This document shows, piece after piece, positions 1-13,800 of a DNA stretch of 64,000 bases; position 1 is the first letter of the stretch, and every line of letters starts with the position of its first letter. The notes beneath the pieces are model-generated. The model saw nothing but the letters and a program-made list of their open reading frames with translations, was not told the DNA's origin and ran no database searches. The DNA comes from Breviolum minutum Mf 1.05b.01. Taxonomy: Eukaryota; Sar; Dinophyceae; Suessiales; Symbiodiniaceae. The position numbers and the translations under genes were made by a program. Location: NCBI GenBank assembly GCA_000507305.1, contig DF239432.1:143557-207556 (forward strand). The letters are read 5' to 3'.

Positions 1-1870
1 CTGGCAATGCCAAGAAAACACAAAGTAGAATATTTATCATGTTTCCCGAATTCTTCGAACACTGTCCACGTCAGCATTTCACCCGAGATCATACTCTGAA
101 CTGTTCTTTCAGATGGTTTTCATGTGTTCTCCTCTGATTCATTCCATCTTCTGACGGATTCGTTTGTTCTTGTGTACGTCCAAAGATTGCCTCACGCGAC
201 TCACGAGGTGCTTGGTAGCGCTGTCCACCATCCTGGCAATGCCAATGAGCACAAACAAGAGCTCTTCTGTTCAACACCTACTTTCTGCAAACATCTTTGT
301 CCATCCCACTTCAACTAAAGCCTGCACCTTTTATTCGACAACATTCAGAAAGTAGAAAGCAAGCGACAAAACCTTTGAATCCTATCTATTGAATCTATTG
401 ATCAAAAATTTTTGAACAGGTGGTATCAGGATGCAACTACTTGTCCAGAATTCACAGAAAAATTGCTGCCTCACGGGGCGGGTTGCGTGCTGGTGCATCC
501 TGGCAAGGAGAATCATCCGGTGCTGTTCAAACCATCCCAAGCCAAAGCAGAGTGTTGAATTTGTCATCGTGAAAGAAGTAGGGAGGAAAAATACCTCCCG
601 GGAAGGACAAACACACCACCCTGTTGTTGTTATTATTGTTATTAGTAACTAATTAGTATTGCTTTTGCTCCTGTTCTTGTTGCTATTGTTGTTGTTATTG
701 TTGTTGTTGTTGTTGTTGTTGTTGCAAGACCGTTGTTCAGAAGGTCAATAAATGAAACTCTGTCTATGTGATATCAATTTCCAATCAGCCATTGTTTTGG
801 GATTCTTTGGTGTGTTGGGATTATCACTTGATCATATCCTGCAAAACTGGGAGCTCCAACACGTCGGCGCCAATCATCATTGTTTGCGCGACCTAAGCAA
901 ACACAAATCTACAGTTGTACCTACTGAGATTCGTAGTTCCCAACTCTTCTCTAGGTGTTGCAGTGGTGCTCACATGACCGCAATTCATTCTTCCTGCGTG
1001 GAATGCATGATGTAGAGGATTCAGTATGACATGTCCATCACACATCCAACATCATCAAACTTTGACAATATGTGACTGTGCATTTATCATACATTCGAGC
1101 AGTTTCTTGCTTTGCATATGTTGGAATGTTTTCACTGTAAAAACTGTGGATGTGACTGTCATCGTTCTCACGTCTGCGCCCACCGTCCTTTGCTGAAAGC
1201 GAGACAATCTCTCACTATCAGCTTGCTAAATGGCTGAAAAAGCAAAAATGACGTGAATTGCATGCAGAATACGGTTGCCTCTCGCGGTGCTTGGTAGCGC
1301 CCACCACCATCCTGGCAAGGTGAGATGTTTATCATGTTCCGGAATTCCTCTAACACTGTCCACGTCAGCATGTTACCCGAGATCGTACTCTGAACTGTTC
1401 GCTTTCAGATGGTTTTCATGTGTTCTCCTCTGATTCATTCCATCTTCTGATGGATTCGTTTGTTCTTGTGTACGTCCAAAGATTGCCTCACGCGACTCAC
1501 GAGGTGCTTGGTAGCGCTGTCCACCATCCTGGCAATGCCGATGAGCACAGTAGGCACTGAATGCAACTGTATGAACCCATGATGGAATTAAGTTCAGATT
1601 AATTTTCGCTAGTTGCCTGAACAAACCTACAAACAACAAACATTGGACTTTGGTGGTTCTAACTTGATTTTCGCCTGTTGGAAACTTTGACAAAAGTCAT
1701 GATCCGTGATTCTGAAGCCATATCTTACGTGTTCATACTGATGGACTGATGGAGGTGGACCATGAGTTGAGAGGGTGGCAATTTGCATCCTTGCAATATA
1801 CCGTTCTCTCTGGGAGCTCCCACGCGTCTGCCGCCGCTGCGCCAATCATCCTTTTGGGCCTCCAAACTTG
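1..1870 (-). CDS. EIF3A: eIF3a C-terminal Gly/Arg-rich micro-exon array
   Basis: Very short exons with similar coding sequence recur. After CCAG|GATGGTGG come DGGQRYQAPRES (about 1535-1499 and 240-204) and DGGGRYQAP (about 1312-1285). About 505-481 reads DAPARNPP. DDWRSGGRRVGAP (about 1840-1805) and NDDWRRRVGAP (about 885-850) form a second type. Animal eIF3a also ends in Arg/Asp/Gly-rich repeats. The first 11 bases of the window again match the acceptor side of the DGG exon, so the array continues to the left. Confidence 0.5.
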
Positions 1871-4800
1871 CAACCCAAGTCAAACATGGAAGGCCAAGGC
1901 TTTCAAAACGAACCTGGACCTGCGGACCTGCCGTAATTTTTTCGAATTGCTACATGCTTCCAGCTCCGCACTTGCAGTACAAAACATGGAAGACTGTCTC
2001 CTCCTCTTCACGTCGGCGTTGCTCATCTTCACGTCGGCGCTGCTCATCCTCCTCCCTGCGGCGTGCTTCCTGCAGTCCCATCTGTACTGCAGACGGTATA
2101 CAAATACATCATGCCTCTGCTGAGAAATGTGCGTTTTGAGCCCTAATCTCTCATACTTGGTTCACTCGAAAGAACTTGGAAAAAAATCGGTGTCTCCTCT
2201 TCTGCACGCTTTTCTTCCTGCACTCTCCTTGCTTCCTCCCGTTCACGTTGACCTGAAATGGGGCATCTGGAGAATCAATCCGCACCCTGATCAATCCGCA
2301 CCCTGATGCAATTCACATAGAAAAGGGTAAAAAGATAGGAATGACTGGAAAAGAAAGTCAGAGTTTAAGATATTTAAGATATGAGAAAAACTGGCGAAAA
2401 AACAAACCATTTTTGGTTCTGAGCCTCGCACGTTCTGCCTGTGCCTTGGCTTCGCGATCGGCTTGAATGCCTCGGGCAACCACGATTTGTGCCGTGCTGC
2501 CGTGCACACTGGAAGATCAAAAAAAAACATGCAAAACGCAAAACATGCATCTTGCACGTCTTATGCATCGCATAAGCATCTTGCGGAATCTTGCACTACA
2601 TGGAAGCTTAGACTTTTGCAATGCATCTGGACCTACTTAGCTCAGTGAAGAATTCAACTTCTACACAAAAGTCATCATGTTAGGTGAGACAGGATGCAAG
2701 CGTGGGACACCTGTATGATCGTGGTGCATATTATGCACAAAGTAGCATTTGAGTCTAAACAGGTCGTATAGTAGGGGTGGGAAGGTAAGAACTGTCTGGG
2801 ATTGAACTTCCTTGAGATCCAGCTCAAGATTTCAAGATTTCTGAACACTTAAACGAACTTGGTTACCTCACGCCTCTCCTCTTCCTGTCTCTCCTTCTGC
2901 GCTCGTGCTTGACGTGCATCTTCTTCCTCCAAGATTCACGTGAATTCTCATGCTATTCGATTGTGAACTGAAGGTGTCGTGGACGGTGTTGTAAAACCCT
3001 CAAATTTGAACCAAGAATCTGCACAAGTTTGTTGCATTAGCTTGTGATTACGTCCTGAAAAATGGATTCTCGAAAAATAAAAATCAGGGACTGAAACCTC
3101 AGCCTTTTCCATCTCGCCGTTTCACCAAACTTTCAACTTTGACTTTCAATGGCGCAAACTTTAAGAGCCAAAAGATTTGAATTTTGTCTCCCCATCAGTC
3201 AAGCAGTCGAGTCAAACAGTTTGTTGCAATTTCAATTTCTCACTTTTGCATTGGCATTTTTGTTTATGTACCCTTCCAGCCTTCTTCTGTTGTTCATATC
3301 GCGCACGGGCACGTGCAATTTTGTTTGCCACCACCTGATCACAGATTTTCTCACATTGTTCGCACTGTTCGCAACATAAATGCTACCCAAACCCCTTTAA
3401 CCCAAAAAATCTAGCTTTAATATTTCACAAACAGCACAGCTGGAAGCACCTTCTTCTCCAAACGGTGGATTTGCGCTCCTCGCATTTCTTCATAATCTCC
3501 ACCTGTGGCTCCAAGAAAAAAATTGTGCATCTGTGTACTGACAATGAGAATTGCTATAGAATGATCTGATGAAACATATGGTTCTTCCAGTTTTTGACTT
3601 TCTGCACAAAAGCCATGAAATGGGAAGAAATGATGCTAAACATCAAGGACACGCCGAAGCCAGGGAACAGTCGATGACTGAACAACAAAAACAACAAAAC
3701 CTTCGGGAAACTTGCACCTCACTGATCTCAATAAGAACAGCCAAAAATAAAAGCAGAATCACCGCCCTCCAAAAAGCAGCGAAGACAAACAACGCATTCG
3801 CACCCAAAAAAACCGCTTCAACACAACATAGAAAAGGTTTTTGGGTTGTACTCTGGCTGCAGTCACATACAGTAAGGTTGCATTCAAAAAAAGTTGAAAA
3901 AACTGCAGGCAGGCTTGGGGTGCGAATAGCAAGTATTGTCATATCTAACCTCTCTCCACAGTCCAAAGTCAATGATTAAAATCCAGTATAGGAGTATTCA
4001 AAGGTAGATCACCTCCCATTTTGAACAGAACTCACCCCTTTGGCTGTGCTCCCAAACGTCTTTCTACCAACCTTTCCTCAGCCCATGCATCCTGCACAAG
4101 AGAGCAAAACCTGGTCCTGCTGGGGGTCCACAATACCTACATTTCATACCGCATGTCAAATTTCATCATGTTTTGTGAAGAGAAAAAAGGGCTGGAAGGC
4201 GCAATAGAAGAATGATTGAATCCTTCTAAAAACATTACTAGCAACTGGATGAAACATGATGAAAGCATAGAGAGAAGCGAATGCACAGTGCAACTAGCTC
4301 CCGTGATCGTCTAAATGTGAAGGTTGAAAGCCACGAGTGAAACTCGGCTTTTTGATTCAAAGTTGAGGTCACCTTTGGAAGCAATCTTAGTTGAAACCAG
4401 CCGGCAGTATATCATAGGCCATCTCCACAATGATGGATTTTGAAGGTGCTCTTATTCCAAGTAGCATTATTTCTAGATGATTCATTCAAGCCTTCTTTCT
4501 CTTCACAGTGATGGTACTGTCTTTTTGATCACATGCACAACTCATCGTCCCTTTGTTTTGATTTCTGATAGCCTTCTTTAACCATTTATTGCATATGCAA
4601 GGCGTCTCCTTTTCAATAAAAACTTCCTGTCTTTCAGAAGTAGCATTCTTTCCAACTTGATCTTGGAAAACATTTTGTAAACTTCCCAGGGTTGCACCAT
4701 GATGAAACGTAGTTGTCTTTAACTTTGAAGAACATCTTCCTCAACAAGTCTTGCATCTGAAAGCGATGAACTCCAAAAGGCACAATGTATGCCAGTCCCG

Positions 4801-7800
4801 AACGATCTGGAAGGGTTCCAGTTCTTCCTTCTCTTTCAGCCTTGGATGCCATCAGTCAAGATATCTCATAGTGATCACCTAAAACCTCATAGTGAATCAT
4901 CCCTTCAACATGTGAATTTTCGTGATAAGTGATAGATCTTCCTGGGAGAAAACTGAGGATACCAAACGCCAGCTCATGCTGCTTGCGCTGCTCTTCGGCG
5001 TTGGCACTTTCAAACTTTTCCAACCTTGGGCGGTAAGAGGTGCACCCTGATCCTAAAAATCGATCTTTCAATCGCAGATCCGTTGGGATATTCGTTGGGA
5101 TATTCGTAAATCGTGTCTGATTATTTGTAATATGAGTCTTGATACAAATGCATCTTACACCCAAACATGTTTCATCCTCTCAGAAAAAACTGGAAAACCA
5201 TCAACGAAAACATGGGACACCCAGGGATGACTCAATGATTTTGTTCTGAGTGCAACGCTGATCAGCGTCTTGTCTCTCCACATCTGTTGTCCATGCTTTC
5301 AGCATGGGTGTCTCCTTGCGCCATTCATGAGATACAAATGGGGGGCCATTCCACATGAATATCTTTGATGAAAGTGCACAATTGTTGTTCCATGAGACCT
5401 GATACCGTTGTGTTGGCCATTGTTTTCTATATTCAAACTCGTGGCCACGGAATTGCCAGAACTTTTGATAATTTTACCGTGCACGGATTCAAGAAAATCG
5501 TGGATTTGCACTTGCCAAGCCGCATCTGACGAACTTGGGATGCTGATCATCCAAAAACTGGGAATGAGTTTTGGTAAAAGAACTGTCAAAACTACGACTG
5601 TTTTCTTTAATTATTGGTCGATCTACCTCTGCATTTGTGTGAACTCCTTTTGAAACTGTACCCTGAAAGTCATGAAAAGTCCTCCTCCCGCAAAGCACGG
5701 GCCAAGTGGTCAACACCTGACTTGACATACTCAGAGTGCAGGCTATCTCAAAACATAACTGTGGCTTTAGGAGTCAAGGTGACCCTCTCCCAAACGCTGG
5801 GGTTGGAACGCTTGCTTTCTGCTTTGCGTTGGCGAATCTTGTCCTGGCCCGAGGCTATGGCATGTACATTCATACAGCAGGATGCGCTGTAACTCTCCAT
5901 TCCATTCTCAGCACATCTACATGAACATTTTGTCCTTGCTGCAAACCTGTATAGAATACTGTATAGATATATATGATATGGTCAAGGCTAGCAAAGTAAC
6001 ATCGTGGCGGACACATTGACATCAATGAGATCATTAATCATTGTCATGACTCCCTTGTGACGCCTGGCGTTCCTTCAGCACTTGGGCTTCACGAGCCTTC
6101 TCAATCTGATCAAAGCCTGGGATGGGGAGGACACATGCGTCCTTTTCTTTCCAAATCTACTGTTAAAAAATGAGAAAAACATACACATTTCTTAGGCATT
6201 TACATTGATACAGGCTGAGTGAGAAGCAATTGAAAAATCAGACTTATAGGCGACAGTTGAGCAAGCAGGAAAGAAAAAAAGGAGTTGTATCAACAAAGAC
6301 ACATTCGAGCTCATAAAAGGTTTAACACATTTGATAGCAAGGCTGTTGTGCCCCAGAAAAGTTCCAGTCTTTCAAATGAGCATGAAACTTTGAAACTTTT
6401 GAAGCCGTTGAAACTTTGCTTCGAAATGCTTCCAAAACAATGTGGGTTTCATTTCGTAGTTTAAGTTTCTGGGTCGCTACATATTCGTGTATTTGTGTGT
6501 GTTGCGGTCAACCCTGCCAATACTTTCAAGTTCCAGAATCATTTTAGTGCAATCCTTGAGTTGTAGCAATTCTACCAGTTATCCACTTACCATGGTGGTT
6601 AATTTTTGATATCAAACACATTAGCTTCCAACAAAAAACTTTTTTGAATCGTTTTGAGGTCAAAACTGATGTTGGTCAAATCATCTGCTTCGATCCTCGG
6701 CGGAGGATGAATCCATCGAATCCCAGCTGCAGCTGCATCGGCGATCACGTCACATCTGAGGTGAGGACTCTGTAATCTTCTTTCCTGCCACCTAACGGCA
6801 ACACTTGAAATGTAAAAATTTGAAATAGTCAGTCTATTTGGTTCACCATGTCACATTCATGAACTGTTTCGAAGCAATAAAACAAACATTCTGAAAAAGC
6901 ACAAATAAATCTCCATCTGTACCATTCTTGGACTGAGATTCTGTTCCTACGTCCATGTGTCGACTGAATTGAGGTCATTTGATAGGATGGGAACCACGAA
7001 AAAGGATTGATTCGTAGAAACAATCAGATGAAACCTATACATGCAATGAACTGCAAGCATCCTCAAATAGCAAAATGAACAGAATGTTGTAGTATACGAG
7101 AACATATTCACAAAGAGATCTAGAGAAGAAAACCCATGGAGGAATCTGGCAGCCAGTCGCGGCCTTGACGTTCGTGGCCTTTTGCTCCGCCTGCTTCTTC
7201 ATCTGTTCTAACCTCACTGGTACATTGTAGCAAAAGCTTCGGTCGTTTTTTTCTCAAAAATCTCTTGTTGGATTTCTCTGTTCCCCCGATGTACCACTGC
7301 AAGACTCTCGTGCCCTAAGATGTCCTCTACTTGATCCCCTCGTAACATGCGAGAATCTTGTGACAAAGTCTTCGCTGGAAGGGCATCAAAACCGTCAAAA
7401 CGTCATCTTTGTCTGTAAGCTATCAGCTCCCTTGAACACGCATTCCATTGAGTGTTTTTCTATAGAATCTTTTCTATACTTATTCCAAGTGGCTTTCCAG
7501 GGAGGCAACACATTTGTTTTGTGGAAGTTGGGTTTTTTTCCAAGGCTGTCAAGGCTGGGAAAATGCCGAAAAGGCCGCGACTCACAAAACCTGAAAAAAT
7601 CAAAGGCTTGGACATTTCCATGTTTTTCTGCAGTTCAGCTTCCTTCTTGCGCTGCTCCTACACTTACCAGAAAGGTGCGGTCCAAAAACGGAAACAAGTT
7701 GCGATTCTCATCTCTGTGCCTGGGAGTGTTTGCATGCCACTCCACTAAATGATGATGACTGTGGTTACAAACTGACAATGTGCATCTTATTGTCTTCAAT

Positions 7801-10800
7801 AGCTGCAATGAACTCCTGGTGAATCGTTCTTTCGTGGCTGAAATATTATTGGAATCTCAATTCTCCTGCTTCTCAACTTCGCGTCTCTTGCGCTCTTCCT
7901 CTTGCCTGAGAATGAAAATGCCCACCTTACAGTTTTTGAGATTACGAAGGTCTTCTCTCTCTCTTTCTTTTTGTCTCAAGATTCAAGATCCACATGAAGT
8001 CACTCCACAACCTCTACTTCCATCTGATCAAAATCATCAATTTTCATCCAAAAAAAATAAAAAAAACCCAAAGAAACCTTGGAATTTTCCAGAAACCATC
8101 ACCAAAAACCGCCGGTGATGGAATGCCCCACCTCTTGCGTTCCTGTTCTGCCTCCAAGGCTTCTTGTTTCCGTTGTCGTTCCATGGCCTCGGGGAAGCGG
8201 CCATTGAAGTTCAAATCTTTGGGTTGATTTTTGGGGCAAATTTATTACAAAACGTCAAAAAAAAATAACCGGTACACATAAGAGGGACCTTATAGGGTAC
8301 ACCAACACTGAAAACTTGTGAAAAACATCATGAACAGAAATTTTCCTTCCAGGATTCTAATCTGACCCGATCCCACCTCGCGTTCCTGCTGGTGCTTGCG
8401 GCGCTCACCTTTGAATGTTCTCACTCGAACAGACTGGACCACATTGTAACAAGAGTATTGAAAAAAAACGGACCCCGGACTCCCTGCACCTTTCAATTTT
8501 CATCCCACCCCATCTCCAAAAAGAAAAACACATGGAAAGGAACCGAGATGTCATGATTCCATGTGATGATACTCTTCCGTTCACTCTCTAAGTTCCCATG
8601 CTCTCTTCTTTGCGTCGTTCGATTTCTTCTTTTCGTTGACGAATGGATCGGGTCTCCTCAAAGCGGCTGCAGCATACCCCAAGTGCTTCTTAGAATCCCA
8701 GACTATGAGGCATCCACATGCTATGGCAACCTGTTGTTCCTTTTAATTGTCACATTTTGTATGTATATATACGTATATTTATATTCGCATACTGGCATAC
8801 ATATGTTACAATCCATGATGCTAGCCCTGCGTGATATACCAATTACTCACCACATGAAAGTGCAAAGAACAAGGTACTGCCACTCTATCTTTCAACTTTC
8901 AACATATTTCAACATTTTAAGCCTCTCTTGTTGATTCTGAGGTGTAGGGAAACTGGCACCTGCCCAACTCCTAACCTGCTCCATCAACTCTTTGATGTTG
9001 CTCAAGAGTTGCCTTGGGTTTTTTAAAATCTGCCACTTTGGTTTTGCAGCAAAAAAAAGCTGTTTCTGTTTTTTTTGGTATCGTAACCGATGGGTTTTTC
9101 TTCAGAGTTTCCAGGCTGCTTCTCTTGTTTGTCGTTCCTCTGAAGTTCCTCCTGAAGGAAGGAAGTTTACCCACTTGGAGAGGCGCAGAGGAATTTTTTC
9201 CAACATGGCACAGTGCTTGGATGTACATGGCTCACTTCGTGTAAAGTCATGCGTAAAGACCAAAGATTTTCTTGACTGCCAACAGAAAAACCTTTCAACC
9301 TCGTAAAAGCCTTCCTTTTCTGGAGTCTTGGCAAAGCCCTGCATCTGCCGGCTGTGACATGAAAGAGGTAACGTGAAACACGGTGGCAATTTCGCACGTC
9401 CTGTGCCACACATTGCATGGCCTTGGCGATTCCGTTGTGACACCGGTATCGCTACAAGCATTCTACCCTTGCCAAATGCTTGGCTGCTGGCATTTTGGAG
9501 TTTGTAGCCTTAAGGCCGCACAATTTGCTTGAAAATTCTGCATATGCACATTTTCTCGGAAAAAATGCACAGTCACAATTCATTTCAGGGACAAAACACA
9601 TGACACACTCTCTTGCACCCACAAAAGAATCAGGGGCCAAACCAATTTCAATGAGCGGCTGCCTCATGCTCTTCCTCGGCAGCAGTACGAGGGGCAGTTG
9701 TGAAGCTGTTTTCCCATCATGAAAACCAACCGCAGGGGAAACTTCCAACAGATCTGTCTTTAAGCTTCCAACATATCCACTTTGGTCGGTGCTCCGAAAA
9801 TGATGGCCTTTTGCATGTAGTTGATCTGGATGCTAATTCCTGGCAACCCATGTTCCAATGTGGGAACTGTTGGATGTGATCGCCGCAAAATTCAGCAAAT
9901 GGAGCAGTACTATGCAATGCTCTGTGATGAAATGCTGACGTTCAAGGAAAACAATATGGAACGAATGCAACAGACAGTGCCCAATGTTTAAAAACCACAA
10001 ACGTGGACACGATGAATAACAACACGAAGCCGCACCACAAAAGAGCAAGTCCGATGATTGTTCAAGCCCCTCGGGAAGACACCTTGTTGACGAGAGGCAT
10101 TGGCCATCCAGGTTTCTGCAATGTTGAATGGCCTAATCACGCGGCAAGGTTCGCGCGAAGCCAATGCCAGGCACATCTAAGCTTCGTACACATGAAAGAA
10201 AACTTCATGCAGGCGATTCCAAACAACCCAAGAACAAACAGAACCAGGGAACGACTAAATATCTGGATATCCAATAGATATCCACTGGATAACCATTCGT
10301 CAACCAGAGTTTACTGACTTCCCCGGTACTCAAAAAAGACGACAACCTCACAGCCTTTCGCTGTGTGACCGGACACAATGGAAGCGGCATGCTCGAAATC
10401 CTCGATCGTCATGCTGACGTAGACCTGTCGTCCCCGAGTGCGTTGAATGTCGGGCTCCCAGAATTGGATATCCGGAAAAAATGTTTCCTTCCCCCACAAA
10501 AACCAGTTCCAGAAACATTGCAAGTAAGAAGGAGAACATCTTTTCATATCTTTTCTATTTGCAGGATTTCTGCACTTATTTGGGACATGACCATGTGTTT
10601 TTTGTGGTACCTTTTACCTCAAAACTCATCAGCTTCCAGTGCCAAAGGGAGCACCACCAAATCCCAGCGATGATAAAAATTGCGCCTCTGAAAGCTGCTT
10701 GATGAGGCGAAAGAAGATGATCTGCTTCAATGGCAAAACCTCGGACTTTTTCTCAGCTAAGCGAAAGGTGGAGTTTTCGAGTGTCAAAAACCACAGGGCC

Positions 10801-13800
10801 AAGGCCTTAAGCACTGTTTCCTATGAAAACAACATACCAAAAAGAGAAAACAACATGTTGTATTCTTAGATAGACATATTTCAAACATTTCATAAAGCCA
10901 ACAACCTTTCAGAAATCATGCTGTGCATTCAATGACCATTCGACTTCAATCCAGAATCCAGAATGCTTCGTTTCATGTCTCTTCACAGCTTCAACACCGA
11001 ACAGGTTGTAAAGCTGCTCATGGAAAGGATCATTTCCCAAATGCGGTGTTGGGATGGTTCAAATGTTCAAAACTATATCGGATATTGACTCTATCCACAG
11101 GATTCTGTCTATCGACTCGATGGGAATCTTACATGAATCCGATCCAAGGATAGGGAACAAAATCAAAAGTTCTTGGCCCGTAATCTTAGATTCATACCCA
11201 TCGCCACACATGCGCAAAGCATGTTGGTAACTCAGCATCCACACATAGTCTCGCAGTTTTCCCTCACAAACATCCTCTGAAGCGATCTGATCCAGGTAAG
11301 GTTTCGCATCCTCCCGGGTCTGAGTCGGCTGAGTCGAGTGTATCACAGAAGTTGCTTCGGGCGGAAGCACCTTTCATCGGAAGCACAGCTGTCAGTGGTC
11401 CTGACACAAGGACAAGGGAGTGAAGTCTGACTCGACCTGAGTGCTCAGGTCATGGAAAAACACAAATCGTATTCGTCAACTTTTGGAATCGGCTACCATC
11501 AGCGGGGAAAACAAAGCAACAACAACTGGTTCAACAAAAAAATATTTAAAAAATCTAGTCCAACCTGTTGATTCTTTCAAAATGTTTTACTTGAAAATTG
11601 GGGACTTGGTCTGAGGTCGTTGTGCTGTTGCCATAACATTGATGCGAAAATTGCAAAACTCATTTGCATCTATATCAAGGAAAAGACACCGTGTAGCACC
11701 TTGCCGCATTCCAAGGTCAACACCAAAGCGAAGAGCTTTGCACAAGGCCCAGCAGACAGGCCCAACCTCATATTGAAAGGAAGAACTTGGCATATCTAAC
11801 ATCTCATAACAAATCAATGTGTAACTAGATGTAAATCAACGGTCTTCGTAACTGATTAGTCGGGGCAAACTTCTTCAGCTCAATCAGTACCTTTCATCGG
11901 AATGGGAGAATATACAAAGATAAATTTGGCGACCTCCAGCAAGTTCGGATGCAAAAACGCGTAAAATTTCTACAAAAGAATGTTAAAGAAAATAGGATGT
12001 GATCAAAGGAAAACAAAATCACCACCCTCTGAGGCAACTCGCAAATTCTTCTCCGTAATTTGACCTCAACGGGTGGTGCCATTTGGGGATATTGGTGGAA
12101 GCTTTTTCTTCAAAGCATATGATTCTTAGTGTTTGTGAATCATTTTGAAGGATTGTTGTGCGAGTGTTATAATTGAACAACTGACACACTTGATAATTTT
12201 TCGGGACTTTGGGAGTTTGATTCTCAAAAAATCTGTCTAAAAAGAACAATAAAAATAACACAAAAACACACCTGCCAACGGTGAGTGCATCCCAAAAATT
12301 TCCATTCCACAAAGTGCCAGGGATTCGCACTGCTGATGGAGTCACGTGTGGGAACCTTGGTGACGGTGCTTCTTTTGTTGCAACATCCTTTTAGAATTGT
12401 AACAATTTCTACCACTGTGAAGCTTTTTTACATTGAAAAAAATCTATCAAAAATATGTTCTTTAAAACATTGAATTTTTATCATCTTAATTTTACATAAC
12501 GCTTTTTTTTTGGTGAACTGAAGAAACTTGCTCCTCCTTCTGTTTGGTTTTTGAGGCTCTGACGCTTTGAGCGCTGAAGAGGAAAGCATTCTTCTTCGCC
12601 TGGTCGTAACGAGATTCGAAGATTAGAAGCGGCTGAAAGCGTGCAACCAAAGGTCCCAAAAATGACATGAAAAGGCAATATGAAATCAACATATTAGCGG
12701 CTGAGTTTTAGCAAAAAGGAGTCCCGAGCCTTCTCGTATTGATGAGAGCCATCTGTGGACATCTCCAAGGATGCCTGACACTGATTTCACGTCTTTTCTC
12801 CACATCCTTTTGTCGACAACAAAAGTGCCATGTCATCCATGGTTGGTTTTGATACTATCTTCCAACCCATCGTCAGTCACGGTACTCATCATGTTGTGGA
12901 AAGCTGTAATACTAGAGCACTTTTTCAAGAATAAAGTTCATCAAGTATCGGTATCAGTATCACATTCTTGTATGCCCGCCTGAATGTCAGAATTCTCCTG
13001 GAAGGGCACCTCAAAATACGCTTCTTCAATCGCCATTCATATCCCTTCATGCTGTCCTTCCTCTAAGATTAACTACGCCAAGGAGCACAAAGCATAGCAA
13101 GGACCGCACGCGAAGCCAAGAGTTCAAGCCTTAAACAGGGAAAGTTCAGTGGGAAAGTTCCTCCCTTCACTACCTTGAAGAAACTGCAAGACATTTGCTT
13201 TGCAAACTTTCTCCAAGACTTAGGTCGCAGGCTCACTCTTAGGCATGTTCTGCTTGGCTCCCTGCATGAAAAAAAAAGATTCGGCCATCTTTCGGTTGAT
13301 TTTTTTTGCGGGAACTGCAACGCATCAAACCCACAGAATCCAAACATGCCCTTCTACTGGATAGCCTATTTCTGCAATTTTTTTCATCTTTTCCCATTAC
13401 ATCCTTTCCGGAGTCTCAGATTTTAACTTTCACTTTGCACATAACGAGGTAACCTATAGCCTATAGCAAGAGCTTCCTATTGACAAATGGGGTCACCAAA
13501 AATGCAAAAAACCTTCACAAAAATCTCCAACTCTAAAACGCACATCTTCCGATTTATGTGTTTCACATCCTGCAATGTCTTTTTAACTAGTTTGGCTACC
13601 AAACATTTCTTGCATCAGAAACTGCTTGTAGAAAGTTTGTCTGCCTTTTATTCAGGGATCCCACTGTGCAGCCTTGACAAAGAGCACGTTCTTGAGGCTA
13701 GCAAAAGCATGGAAGAGATAGTTCTCACTCTTCCAGAAAATCTGTCCCAGGTGCTCATAGTACATGGACCTTGATTTCAATGTCAGGAGCTACAATGTTT

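Noticed and set aside
11587..11817. Minus-strand open frame with WALCKALRFGVDLGMRQGATRC
   Set aside because: It is protein-like and in the right gene, but it matches no part of eIF3a and has no clear splice edges; left unassigned.
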